A stretch of 64,000 nt of DNA, taken from the NCBI GenBank assembly GCA_016195265.1, contig JACPZW010000015.1, forward strand, positions 1-64,000, given 5' to 3'. The notes under the pieces are model-generated. The model saw nothing but the letters and a program-made list of their open reading frames with translations. It made no database searches and had not been told where the DNA came from. This document shows, piece by piece, positions 1 to 11,809 of the stretch; the first letter of the stretch is position 1, and every line of letters begins with the position of its first letter. This DNA comes from Acidobacteriota bacterium (GTDB lineage: Bacteria > Acidobacteriota > Vicinamibacteria > Vicinamibacterales > CAVVIG01). The position numbers and the translations under genes are program-made.

Positions 1-785
1 GGCAGACGGCCTTCGCCGCGATGATGTGCATCAGCGGTCCGCCCTGCACGCCCGGGAAAACCGTGCGATCGAGATCCTTCACGAACTTTTCCCTGCAGAG
101 CACCAAACCGCCGCGCGGTCCCCGCAGCGTCTTGTGCGTGGTCGTCGTGACGAAATCCGAATGCGGTATCGGGCTCGGATGCACACCGGTGGCCACGAGC
201 CCCGCGATGTGTGCCATGTCCGTAAACATGAAGGCGCCGATGCGATCCGCCGTCGCGCGGATTCGACCGAAATCGATCACGCGCGGATACGCGCTGGCGC
301 CGACGATGATCATCTTCGGCTTGCGCTCGTCTGCGAGCCGATCGAGCTCGTCGTAGTCGATGCGCTCGTCTTCCTTGCGCACGCCGTAAGGGACGATCGT
401 GTAGAGCAAGCCTGAGAAGTTGAGCGGATGACCGTGCGTCAGGTGGCCGCCGTGCGCGAGGTTCATGCCGAGCACCGTGTCGCCCGGCTTGAGCAGCGTC
501 AGGTAGACCGCCATGTTCGCATGCGCGCCCGAGTGCGGCTGGACGTTGACCGCCTCGGCGCCGAACAGCGCCTTGGCGCGCGCGATGGCCCGGATAGCCT
601 TCGGCGTACTTGTTCGTCATCACCGAGCCGGCGGCTTCGAGCACGGCGCGGCTGACGAAGTTTTCCGACGCGATCAGCTCGAGGCCGCTGTTTTGGCGAT
701 GGAGCTCGTGGCGGATGGCGTCGGCGATCTCGGGATCGGTGTCGGCGAGAGCGCGCCAGGTGGCGGGAGTTGTTTGTGTCGTCAT
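1..785 (-). pseudogene. glyA: Serine hydroxymethyltransferase, partial at window edge, with internal deletion/frameshift
   Basis: Minus strand reads [65 protein letters not shown], then the frame changes to [53 protein letters not shown]...; the conserved GKRYYGGCE block is missing at about 590. Confidence 0.88.
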
Positions 786-794
786 GATCTGTAG

Positions 795-815
795 CGCGGC
801 CCTTTCAGGGCCGCG
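795..815. repeat. Perfect palindrome CGCGGCCCT-TTC-AGGGCCGCG overlapping the rpiB stop codon (REP/terminator-like)
   Basis: 9-bp perfect stem, 3-nt loop, preceded by GTAG. Confidence 0.7.
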
Positions 816-1251
816 TCTTCTCGGCCTCGCGTATTTGATCGAGGCGACGCTGGTGCCGTCCGCCCTCGAACGGCGTGTTGAGCCACAGCGTCAGGATTTC
901 ATCCGCCAGGCCGAACGCGACGATCCGGCCGCCCATCGAGAGGACGTTGGCGTTGTTGTGCTCGCGTGAGAGGCGCGCGGTATAGAGATCGTGACAGAGC
1001 GCGGCGCGGACGCCGGCCACTTTGTTCGCCGCGATCTGTTCGCCCTGTCCGCTGCCGCCGAGCACGATGCCGCGATCGGCACGGCCTTCGGCCACCGCGC
1101 GGCCGACCGCGATGCAGATCGGCGGATAGTCGACGGACGCTTCGCTGTGCGTGCCGTGATCGTCGACGACGTGCCCGAGCCGCGCGAGCGTCTGCTTGAG
1201 ATGCTCTTTGAGGACGAAGCCCGCATGATCGGCGCCGATGGCGATTCGCAC
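805..1251 (-). CDS. rpiB: Ribose 5-phosphate isomerase B
   Basis: (GTG)[17 protein letters not shown]...[50 protein letters not shown]. Confidence 0.9.
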   Translation of the reverse strand: MRIAIGADHAGFVLKEHLKQTLARLGHVVDDHGTHSEASVDYPPICIAVGRAVAEGRADRGIVLGGSGQGEQIAANKVAGVRAALCHDLYTARLSREHNNANVLSMGGRIVAFGLADEILTLWLNTPFEGGRHQRRLDQIREAEKTRP

Positions 1252-1299
1252 GGAGAACGATTGTACTATGACGGGTTCAGGGTCCCAGAACCCTGAACC

Positions 1300-2475
1300 A
1301 TGAACCCGACGGTTGTCATCAGTTCGCGTGGCGAGGATCGTCTTCGCGGCGGCCATCCCTGGATCTATCGCGCCGACGTCGTGGATGTCCGCGCGAACGG
1401 CGGCGACGTCGTCCAGGTTCGGGGACCGCGCGGACGCACGCTCGGCTGGGCGTTGTACAGCGATCGATCGCAGATCGCGCTCCGTGTACTGAAACACGGT
1501 CCATCGGAGTCGGACGCGGCGCCGGTGGCTGAGACGCTGATCCGAAATCGCATCGCAGCAGCGATCGCGTTTCGCGAGTCGCTGGCGATTGACGCCGACG
1601 CCTATCGTCTCGTGCACGGCGAAGCCGATTTGCTGCCGTCGCTCGTCGTCGATCGCTACGGCGACTACCTCGTCGTCCAGACGTTGTCGCAGGGGATGGA
1701 TCAGCTCACGCCGGTGGTCGTCTCGACGCTCATCGATCTTCTGCATCCGAAAGGAATCTTGGCGCGCAACGATCCCCGGGCGCGCGTGCTCGAAGGGCTC
1801 GAGCAGCGCGTCGACGTGCTGGCGGGCACGGTGCCCGATACGGTGACCATCACCGAGCTCGGCCTGACCTACGATGTCGATCTGCGGAAGGGACAGAAGA
1901 CGGGGCTCTTCCTCGATCAGCGTGAGAATCGCACCGCCGCCGCGGCGTACGCGCGCGGCCGATTGCTCGACTGCTTCAGTTACCACGGCGGCTTCGCGCT
2001 GGTCCTCGGCCGTCGCTGCCGGGAGACGATTGCGTTCGACGCGTCGGAGGAGGCGATCGCCAGAGTGAAATCGAACACCGCGCGCAACGGCGTCGCGGTG
2101 GACGCGCGCGTCGGCAACGTCTTCGACGAACTGCGCGGCCTCGAGCGCCTCGGCGAACGGTTCGACACGATCGTCCTCGACCCGCCGGCGTTCGCGAAGA
2201 ACAAGGCGGCGATCGCGAATGCGCGGGCCGGCTACAAGGAGATCAACCTGCGCGCGCTTCGATTGCTGAATCCCGGCGGCACACTCGTGACGTGCAGTTG
2301 CTCGTATCACGTGGATGAGGCCGCGTTCGCGGAGATCGTCTACGACGCGTCGGTCGACGCGCACGTGGACGTGACCGTCGTCGAGAAGCGCATGCAGGGT
2401 CGCGACCATCCGGTCCTGCTCGGCGTGCCCGAAACGTACTATCTGAAATGTTTCATTCTGCGAAAGGTCGGATGA
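1300..2475 (+). CDS. Class I SAM-dependent rRNA methyltransferase (RlmI/PUA family)
   Basis: N-terminal PUA-like GGHPWIYRADV; LRKGQKTGLFLDQRENR; VLDPPAFAKNK motif. Confidence 0.88.
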   Translation: MNPTVVISSRGEDRLRGGHPWIYRADVVDVRANGGDVVQVRGPRGRTLGWALYSDRSQIALRVLKHGPSESDAAPVAETLIRNRIAAAIAFRESLAIDADAYRLVHGEADLLPSLVVDRYGDYLVVQTLSQGMDQLTPVVVSTLIDLLHPKGILARNDPRARVLEGLEQRVDVLAGTVPDTVTITELGLTYDVDLRKGQKTGLFLDQRENRTAAAAYARGRLLDCFSYHGGFALVLGRRCRETIAFDASEEAIARVKSNTARNGVAVDARVGNVFDELRGLERLGERFDTIVLDPPAFAKNKAAIANARAGYKEINLRALRLLNPGGTLVTCSCSYHVDEAAFAEIVYDASVDAHVDVTVVEKRMQGRDHPVLLGVPETYYLKCFILRKVG

Positions 2476-2840
2476 CTGGAATGACACCACGCGCGGCCGC
2501 ACGCGAAGCCCCGCGCATGCGCGCGTGGTCGCGCGATCGCAACATGTGGGTGCGCCGCGCGTCGATCGTGAGCCTGATTCGCCCGATTCGCGAAGGTCTT
2601 GCCCTCGACCTTGCGTACGACGTCGCGCTTCGTCTTCACCGCGATGACCACGACCTGATTCAGAAAGCGGTCGGCTGGGTGTTGCGCGAGGCCGGAAAGA
2701 TGGATGCGAAGCGCCTGGAGCGATATCTGCGCGCTCACGGCCCGTCGATTCCGCGGACGACGGTGCGCTATGCGATCGAACGGTTTCCCGCGGCGGAGCG
2801 TCGAGCGCTCCTGAAAGTCACGCGGACCAGGGGCCTGTAG
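2472..2840 (+). pseudogene. DNA alkylation repair (AlkD-like) protein, C-terminal portion only
   Basis: RDRNMWVRRASIVSLI...DLIQKAVGWVLREAGKMDAKRLERYLRAHGPSIPRTTVRYAIERFPAAERRALL resembles the AlkD C-terminal half; N-terminal half absent; ATGA overlap with upstream gene. Confidence 0.65.
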
Positions 2841-2896
2841 GCCGGGTCCTTTCGGACCCGGCTCCCGCCGCGGGTCCAAATAGGACCCGCCCCTAC
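2837..2896. repeat. Double-hairpin palindromic element starting at the AlkD-like stop codon
   Basis: GCCGGGTCC-TTTC-GGACCCGGC and GCGGGTCC-AAATA-GGACCCGC, bracketed by GTAG...CTAC. Confidence 0.75.
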
Positions 2897-2915
2897 GGTG
2901 GGGCGAGGAGCAACG

Positions 2916-3536
2916 ATGGGATCCGAAGCGACGTGCACGGCAAGGTTCGGCAGGAAGAGCACAACGGGCAAAGCGCGGCTCGAGACCGACGTCCTGCACT
3001 TTCGTGGCGGCGACCTGCGGCTGGCGATTCCGTTCAAGCAGATGTCGAAGATCACCGCACGCGGCGGCACGTTAACGGTCGTGGGCCCCGACGGGCCCGC
3101 GTCCTTCGATCTCGGTGCGGCGGCGGCGAAGTGGGCGGACAAGATTCAGCGTCCGCCTTCGCGCCTCCAGAAGTTGGGCGCGAAAGCGGACTGGCGAGTC
3201 TCGGCGATCAGCGTAGACGACGCCGCGTTCCTGAAGGAACTCGAGCACGCCGTCGCGCATCTCTCCGTCGGCCGTGTCGTGAAGGAGAGCGACGCCATCT
3301 TCTTCGGCGCGACGCATGCCGCGCAGCTCACACGGATCGCGACGCTGAAGCGATCGCTCAAGCCGAACGGCGCCGTGTGGGTGATCCGTCCGAAAGGCCG
3401 CTCGGAGATTTCGGAAGCGGCAGTCATGGCGGCGGGAAAGGCCGCGGGATTGGTCGACGTGAAGGTCGTCGGCTTTTCGCCGACGCACACGGCGGAGAAG
3501 TTCGTGATTCCCATACACGCCCGGCTGACGCGATGA
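2916..3536 (+). CDS. Conserved hypothetical protein (DUF3052-like C-terminal region)
   Basis: 212-aa ORF, ...VVKESDAIFFGATHAAQLTRIATLKRSLKPNGAVWVIRPKGR...; ATGA overlap with next gene. Confidence 0.65.
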   Translation: MGSEATCTARFGRKSTTGKARLETDVLHFRGGDLRLAIPFKQMSKITARGGTLTVVGPDGPASFDLGAAAAKWADKIQRPPSRLQKLGAKADWRVSAISVDDAAFLKELEHAVAHLSVGRVVKESDAIFFGATHAAQLTRIATLKRSLKPNGAVWVIRPKGRSEISEAAVMAAGKAAGLVDVKVVGFSPTHTAEKFVIPIHARLTR

Positions 3537-5827
3537 CCACACGCGGGAATCGAGCCGCGCCATGGCTGCTGGCGGCGTGTGGCTATGTGGCGCTGACCGT
3601 CGTGTTCACCTGGCCGCTCGTCGTCCGACTCTCGTCCGTCCTGCCGCACGACCTCGGCGATCCCATCCTGGCCACCTGGATCTTGTGGTGGAACGCGCAC
3701 GTCACGCTGCTGACCGAGCGGTGGTGGAACGCGCCGTACTTCTGGCCGACGCGCGGCGTGATGACCTTCTCGGAGCACCTGCTCGGCGTCAGTCTGCTGA
3801 CGACGCCGTTGATGCGGCTCGGCGTCAGCCCCGTCGCCGCGTACAACATCGCGTTTCTCGTCACGTTTCCGCTCTCGGCTCTCGGTGCGCACGCGCTCGC
3901 GTTTCGGCTGACGCGGCGTCACGACGCGGGCGTCATCGCGGGATTGATCTACGGCTTCAACCCGTACCGCACGGCGCAGATCGCGCACATTCAAGTGATC
4001 TGGTCGTTTCTGATGCCGTTCGCGCTCGCGACCCTGCACACATACCGAGACGACGCTCGAGCGCGGTGGCTCGCGTTGCTCGGCGCGCTCGTCCTCGCGC
4101 AAGCGCTGGGCAACGGCTATTACCTGCTGTACTTTCCGCTGCTGCTGGGGTTCGCGATCCTGTGGTTCTTCGACGTGCGGACCGATCTCCGGCGCGTCGC
4201 GGCCATCGTCTCGAGCTGTGCGCTGGCGCTTGTGCCGACGGTCCCGGTGCTGCTCGGGTATCTGCGCGTGCACCGCGCGCTGGGATTCGAGCGCGGCATC
4301 GGCGAGATCCGCGTGTTCAGCGCGGATTTGGTGTCGCTCACGTGGACCGCGCCGGAGGTCGCACTGTGGACCGCGCGGTCGGTCCACACGTTGCCTGAAC
4401 AGCAGTTGTTCTTCGGCCTCACCGCGATCGCGCTCGTCGCCGTCACGGCCGTGCTCGCCGCGAAGAGCCTGCCGGCCGCGCCATCGCCCTGGCCGCGGGT
4501 CCGCCTGGTGGCCGCGATCCTCGGCGGCGTCTTCACCGGTCTCGCGCTCGTGACCATCGTCGTCGGGCCGTGGCGCATCGCGGCGTTTGGCGTGACGATC
4601 GCGACGCTCGGCAATTTCTCGAAGCCGTTCGCGATCGGCCTGACCGCCGCGGCGGTCGCCGTCCTCACTGGACCGCGCTTCACGCAAGCCGTGCGCAGAC
4701 GATCGGTCTTCGGGTTCTACGTCTTTGCCGCGATCGCGCTGTTCATCCTGGCGATGGGACCGGATCCGGCGGTCCGGCAAACGACATTCTTCTACAAAGG
4801 TCCGTACGCGTGGCTGATGCTGCTGCCGGGCTTCAACGCCGCGCGGGCACCGGCGCGACTCGGCATGCTCATCGCGCTCTGCGTGTCGGCCGCGGCCGCG
4901 CTCGGCTTCGCGCGCTTCGTCGATCGACTGCCGAAGCCGTTCGCCCGCGTGGCGGCGTTGCTCGTCGTCGCCGGCGTTCTGGCCGACAGCTGGATTCGCG
5001 GCCTGATGCTCCAACCTGTCCCGGATCGTGTGCAGGCGGTTGAGCGGTTGACGACGGACGCGCCCGTCATCGAGGTGCCGCTCGGCAACGTGGAAAGCGA
5101 TCTGGCGGCGATGTACCGGTCGATGTACCACCGGCATCCGGTGGTGAATGGATACGGTGGGTACGCGCCCGCGCACTATCCGCTGCTGCAGTTCGCCTTC
5201 AAGACGCCGCGCGAGTACGGCGTGGCCGCGTTTGCCGGCATTGGCGCCGCGACGACAGTCGTCGTGGACGAACGCACGGCCGACGGCGCCGCATGGGCGA
5301 CGCTCGTCGCCCGCGTCCCCGGCGCGACGGAGATCGCTCATGAGGCCGGACGCCGCGTGTTTGCGGTGCCTGGCGCGCCCGTGCCGTCCGAGGAGCTCAC
5401 GGGATCGCGATTGCCCATCAAGGCCGTTGTCACCAACACGGTGCCGATGGACCTCGCGCGGCTGACCGATGGCGATCGAACGACAGGCTGGGGAAGCCGC
5501 GCGCTCCAGCGTGGCGACGAGGTCGTCACGATCGATCTCGGAGCGACGCGCCGCGTCGACGGTGTGACGATGACGCTCGGACAGTTCATCAGGGACTTTC
5601 CGCGCGTGCTCGCGATCGACACGTCCGCCGACGGCCTCGAGTGGACGACGCGTCCGACGTCGGCGTCGCTGGCGCTCGCGATTGCGGCGGCGCGCCGCGC
5701 GCCGCGCGAGGCGCCGATGCCGTTCAGGCTCGGCGGCGTGCTCGCTCGCTATATCCGGCTGCGCCAGCTCGGTCAGGACCCGTACGAAGGGTGGGCGTTC
5801 GCCGAGCTCGCCGTGTACGGCAACTGA
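3533..5827 (+). CDS. Multi-pass membrane GT-C-like protein with C-terminal discoidin (F5/8 type C)-like domain
   Basis: Many TM segments; FTWPLVVRLSSVLPHDLGDPILATWILWWNAH; C-terminal LTDGDRTTGWGSRALQRGDEVVTIDLGATRRVDGVTMTLG. Confidence 0.75.
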   Translation: MTTRGNRAAPWLLAACGYVALTVVFTWPLVVRLSSVLPHDLGDPILATWILWWNAHVTLLTERWWNAPYFWPTRGVMTFSEHLLGVSLLTTPLMRLGVSPVAAYNIAFLVTFPLSALGAHALAFRLTRRHDAGVIAGLIYGFNPYRTAQIAHIQVIWSFLMPFALATLHTYRDDARARWLALLGALVLAQALGNGYYLLYFPLLLGFAILWFFDVRTDLRRVAAIVSSCALALVPTVPVLLGYLRVHRALGFERGIGEIRVFSADLVSLTWTAPEVALWTARSVHTLPEQQLFFGLTAIALVAVTAVLAAKSLPAAPSPWPRVRLVAAILGGVFTGLALVTIVVGPWRIAAFGVTIATLGNFSKPFAIGLTAAAVAVLTGPRFTQAVRRRSVFGFYVFAAIALFILAMGPDPAVRQTTFFYKGPYAWLMLLPGFNAARAPARLGMLIALCVSAAAALGFARFVDRLPKPFARVAALLVVAGVLADSWIRGLMLQPVPDRVQAVERLTTDAPVIEVPLGNVESDLAAMYRSMYHRHPVVNGYGGYAPAHYPLLQFAFKTPREYGVAAFAGIGAATTVVVDERTADGAAWATLVARVPGATEIAHEAGRRVFAVPGAPVPSEELTGSRLPIKAVVTNTVPMDLARLTDGDRTTGWGSRALQRGDEVVTIDLGATRRVDGVTMTLGQFIRDFPRVLAIDTSADGLEWTTRPTSASLALAIAAARRAPREAPMPFRLGGVLARYIRLRQLGQDPYEGWAFAELAVYGN

Positions 5828-5829
5828 GC

Positions 5830-5870
5830 GGCTCTCGGCTTTCAGCCCTCAGCTCCTAGCCCTCAGCCCT
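5830..5870. repeat. Degenerate 7-bp period array (CTCTCGG CTTTCAG CCCTCAG CTCCTAG CCCTCAG CCCT)
   Basis: Direct reading; fills the gap between the membrane protein stop and the riboswitch. Confidence 0.75.
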
Positions 5871-5894
5871 TTTGATATAGTCAGAACCTACACC

Positions 5895-8215
<2,321 letters not shown>

Positions 8216-8320
8216 TGTCTCTGTGCCCCGGTGACTCTGTGGCCCATTCCCCTTCGTGGCTCCGTGCCTCTGTGGCCGATTCTTCTCTGTGTCCTCACGT
8301 CGCTCCGCGCGCTCCCAACA

Positions 8321-9462
8321 TGAAATCGATTATACGCCTGCGCGATTTCTGCCGCGGCGAACGCGACTGGCTGCTCGCGACGGTCGAGGCGCTCGTGCGA
8401 CTGGAATCGCCGACGACCGACAAGACCGCGGTCGATCGCTGCGGTGCCGAATTGGCGTCGCGGCTCCAGGCGATCGGCGGAAACGTGACGCGCTTGTCGC
8501 GGCCGGACCGCGGGGATCATCTGTTGACGGAATTCGGCTGCGGCGCGTCACAGATCCTGCTGCTCGGACACTTCGACACGGTGTGGCCGGTCGGACAACT
8601 CGATCGCATGCCGCTGACGCGTGTAGACGGCCGGCTGCACGGCCCGGGCGTCTTCGACATGAAGGCCGGCATCGCCATCGCGATGCTCGCGACCCGCGCG
8701 CTCGTCGAGACCGGCACGCCCTTCTCCCGCCGCATCGTCATGCTGTGGACGACCGACGAGGAGATCGGCAGCGGCACGTCACGCGCGGCGATTGAAGATG
8801 AAGCCCGCCGGAGCGACGCAGTGTTCGTGCTCGAGCCCTCGTTGCCCGGCGGCGCCGTCAAGACTTCGCGCAAGGGTTGCGGCGGCTACGAGGTCATCGT
8901 CCGCGGCGTGGCCGCGCATGCCGGCATCGAGCCGCAGAGGGGCGCGAGCGCGGTCCAGGAACTCGCGCATCAGATTCTGCGCATCAACGCGTTGCAGGAT
9001 CTCGACCGCGGCATTTCGGTCAACGTCGTGCAGGTGTCGGGCGGACTGCGGTCCAACGTGATTCCCGATGAAGCGCGCGCCACCGTTGATGTGCGAGTGC
9101 CGTCGGCGGCTGCGGCCTCGGAGGTCGACGCCGCGTTTCGCGGGCTTCGTCCCGTCGATCCACGAACCAGCGTCGAATCGTCCGGAGGCATGGACCGGCC
9201 GCCGCTGGAACGCACCGCGGAGGTCGAGCGTCTGTACAAGCGTGCGAGAGCCATCGCCGGCGGCCTGGGGCTTCACCTGGAAGAAGGCGGCACGGGCGGC
9301 GGGTCGGACGGCAACTTCACGGCCGCGCTGGGCATTCCCACGCTGGACGGTCTGGGTGCCATCGGCGACGGCGCCCACGCGCGGCATGAACACGTGGACA
9401 TCGAATCGCTGCCGGATCGCGCGGCGCTCGTCGCCGGACTGCTCGCGGACCTAAAGGACTAA
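8321..9462 (+). CDS. M20 family metallopeptidase (glutamate carboxypeptidase-like)
   Basis: LLLGHFDTVWPVG; LHGPGVFDMKAG; TTDEEIGS; GGTGGGSDGN. Confidence 0.88.
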
Positions 9463-9471
9463 AATAGAGCC

Positions 9472-10299
9472 ATGTCGAACGTTGCCAAGACCGCGGTATT
9501 GCTCGGCGCGCTGAGCGCGCTGTTGATGTTCATCGGTGAAGCCCTCGGCGGCGGGGCGGGCATGGTCACCGGCTTCTTCTTCGCAGTGGTGATGAACTTC
9601 GGGTCGTACTGGTTCTCCGACAAGATCGTGCTGAGCTCGTACGGCGCGCAGGAAGTCGGCCCGGGCCATCGGCTGTACGACATGGTCGGCCGGCTTGCCG
9701 CGCGCGACGGCCTGCCGCAGCCGCGCTGCTACATCATCCCGGATCCCTCGCCCAACGCGTTCGCGACCGGACGGAATCCGCAGCACGCGGCGGTGGCGGC
9801 CACCGAAGGCATTCTTCAGATTCTGAACGATGTCGAGCTCGAAGGCGTGCTCGCGCACGAGCTGTCCCACGTCAAGCATCGCGACATCCTGACGAGCTCG
9901 ATCGCGGCGACGCTGGCGGCGGCGATCATGATGATTTCCCGGTTCGCCATGTTCTTCGGCGGCAGCCGAGACGACGACGACCGCGGCATGAACCCGGTCG
10001 CGCTCATTGCGACGATCATCCTCGCGCCCCTGGCGGCGATGCTGATCCAGTCGGCGATCTCACGCTCGCGCGAGTACGACGCCGACGCCGGCGGCGCGGC
10101 GCTCGTCGGGAACCCGGACGGTCTCGTCAGCGCGCTCAAAAAGATCGAAGCCGGCTCGAAGGCGATCCCGCTCGATGCGAGCGCCGCGACGGCCCACTTG
10201 TTCATCATCAAGCCGTCGCTCTCCGGCATGCTGGGCTTGTTCAGCACGCATCCGCCGACAGACCAGCGCATCGCGGCGCTGCTTCGCCAGCGCCAGTAG
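9472..10299 (+). CDS. htpX: Zinc metalloprotease HtpX
   Basis: Membrane protein with HELSHVKHRD zinc motif; SREYDADAGGAAL; STHPPTDQRI. Confidence 0.93.
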   Translation: MSNVAKTAVLLGALSALLMFIGEALGGGAGMVTGFFFAVVMNFGSYWFSDKIVLSSYGAQEVGPGHRLYDMVGRLAARDGLPQPRCYIIPDPSPNAFATGRNPQHAAVAATEGILQILNDVELEGVLAHELSHVKHRDILTSSIAATLAAAIMMISRFAMFFGGSRDDDDRGMNPVALIATIILAPLAAMLIQSAISRSREYDADAGGAALVGNPDGLVSALKKIEAGSKAIPLDASAATAHLFIIKPSLSGMLGLFSTHPPTDQRIAALLRQRQ

Positions 10300-10304
10300 G
10301 ACCG

Positions 10305-11330
10305 CTACCAGGCGAAGCCGACCTGCGTTTCGTCCAGGTGCTCGTACGCCTCGACTGCCGGCGTTCCAGCCTCTTCGCGCCGCGCCAGGCCGTACCGCCG
10401 CTGCAGCACGTGCACCATGGCCTTCACTTCCTTGCGATACGCCTCAGGCACGGATTTCTTCCGATAGAGCTTCTCCATGCGCGGGCGAAGCGCGGGGAAG
10501 TCGCGTCCCAGGAAGCGCATGAAGTGATCGCGCGTGCCGTCCTGCAGGTACATGACGTTGCAGCCGACGAAGCGCGCGCCGTGATCCGCGATCGCCTTCA
10601 CGGTTCGCTCCAGCTTCGAGCGCGATGAAGAAAATCCGGGGACGATCGGCGCCATCAGCACGCCGGCGCTGATGCCCGCGTCTGTCAACTCGCGCACGGC
10701 CCGCAGCCGCTGGATCGGGTGCGCCGTGCCGGGCTCGAGCTGGCGCCATGCGTCTACGTCGACCGTCGGCACGCTCATGTAGACCGTGCATCCAGCGGTC
10801 CGCGCGTGCTCGACGAGCACGTCGATGTCGCGGACGATCATCGGGCCCTTCGTGATCAGGCTGAACGGCGTGCGGCCCTTGGTTAGCGCCTGAATCGCGC
10901 CGCGGCTCAGCTTGTAGTGGCCCTCGATCGGCTGATAGGGGTCGGTCGCCGTCCCGAACGCCACCAGCTCGCGCGTCCACGACGGCTTGTCGAGCTCGCG
11001 CGCCAGCACGGCCACGAGGTTGTGCTTCACGAGGATCACCGACGCGAATTCGTCGTCGGCGTTCATCTCGAACTGGACGTGGTACCGGCGCGCGAAGCAG
11101 TAGTGGCACCCGTGCGTACAGCCGCGGTACGGATTCAGCGTCCATTTGAACGGCATCCCCTCGACCCGATTGAGCGCCGAGCGGCACGTCACTTCTTGAT
11201 AGCGCGCGTCGTCGGCGCGGAGAGCGGCGCCGGTCAGCGCCGCCGCGCCGCAGTCCTTCACGGTTTTCGCGACGTCGCGTGTTGTTGGCTTCTGCGAGGG
11301 GAGGTCGAAGAGGAGCGGGAATGACGTCAT
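10305..11330 (-). CDS. SPL-family radical SAM protein
   Basis: LNPYRGCTHGCHYCFARRYH radical SAM cluster motif. Confidence 0.85.
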   Translation of the reverse strand: MTSFPLLFDLPSQKPTTRDVAKTVKDCGAAALTGAALRADDARYQEVTCRSALNRVEGMPFKWTLNPYRGCTHGCHYCFARRYHVQFEMNADDEFASVILVKHNLVAVLARELDKPSWTRELVAFGTATDPYQPIEGHYKLSRGAIQALTKGRTPFSLITKGPMIVRDIDVLVEHARTAGCTVYMSVPTVDVDAWRQLEPGTAHPIQRLRAVRELTDAGISAGVLMAPIVPGFSSSRSKLERTVKAIADHGARFVGCNVMYLQDGTRDHFMRFLGRDFPALRPRMEKLYRKKSVPEAYRKEVKAMVHVLQRRYGLARREEAGTPAVEAYEHLDETQVGFAW

Positions 11331-11430
11331 GCCGGACCCTTAGGGAAACGCGGCGACTTCGCCTTTGTTTCGCCTAATAATCTGGCCCGGCGACGAACCT
11401 GTCAAGCGGAAAGCCGCTCCCGGCGCCGAG

Positions 11431-11766
11431 CTACCGGGGCTTGGTCGACAGCTTCCGCTTCGTGGCCGACTTCGACTTCCCGGCCGTTGACTTCTTCGCG
11501 CCGGTCTTCTTCTTCGTCGCCGGCTTCTTCGCCGCGCCCGCGGTCGCGCCGGAGGCGGAGCCGCCCGAGTTCGCGGCCGAGCCCGACGACGATACGCGCG
11601 ACGAATGCTTCGCGCGCTGTGTCGTCCGCTTCTTCGTCTGCTTCGTCTGCGTCTTCGGCTGCTCGGCCTGCGCGGCTTGGGCAGCTTCGGCCAGGCCGCT
11701 GAGCGCGAACGTGGCGGCGAGCGCGACGATGCCTCCAGCCAGCATCCTCATGGTCTTGCGAATCAT
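11431..11766 (-). CDS. Lys/Ala-rich basic protein with predicted signal peptide
   Basis: MIRKTMRMLAGGIVALAATFALSGLAEAA..., then KKPATKKKTGAKKSTAGKSKSATKRK. Confidence 0.6.
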   Translation of the reverse strand: MIRKTMRMLAGGIVALAATFALSGLAEAAQAAQAEQPKTQTKQTKKRTTQRAKHSSRVSSSGSAANSGGSASGATAGAAKKPATKKKTGAKKSTAGKSKSATKRKLSTKPR

Positions 11767-11809
11767 GCAATTCCTCCGCGAGTACGATAACGCAATCCGC
11801 GCCGCACGG

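Noticed and set aside
2933-3532. Upstream extension of the 964-aa ORF
   Set aside because: Out of frame with the real 2916..3536 gene; true start is ATG at 3533 with ATGA coupling
3146-5341. 731-aa minus-strand ORF
   Set aside because: Antisense shadow of the membrane protein; Arg/Glu/His-rich composition typical of GC-rich alternative frames
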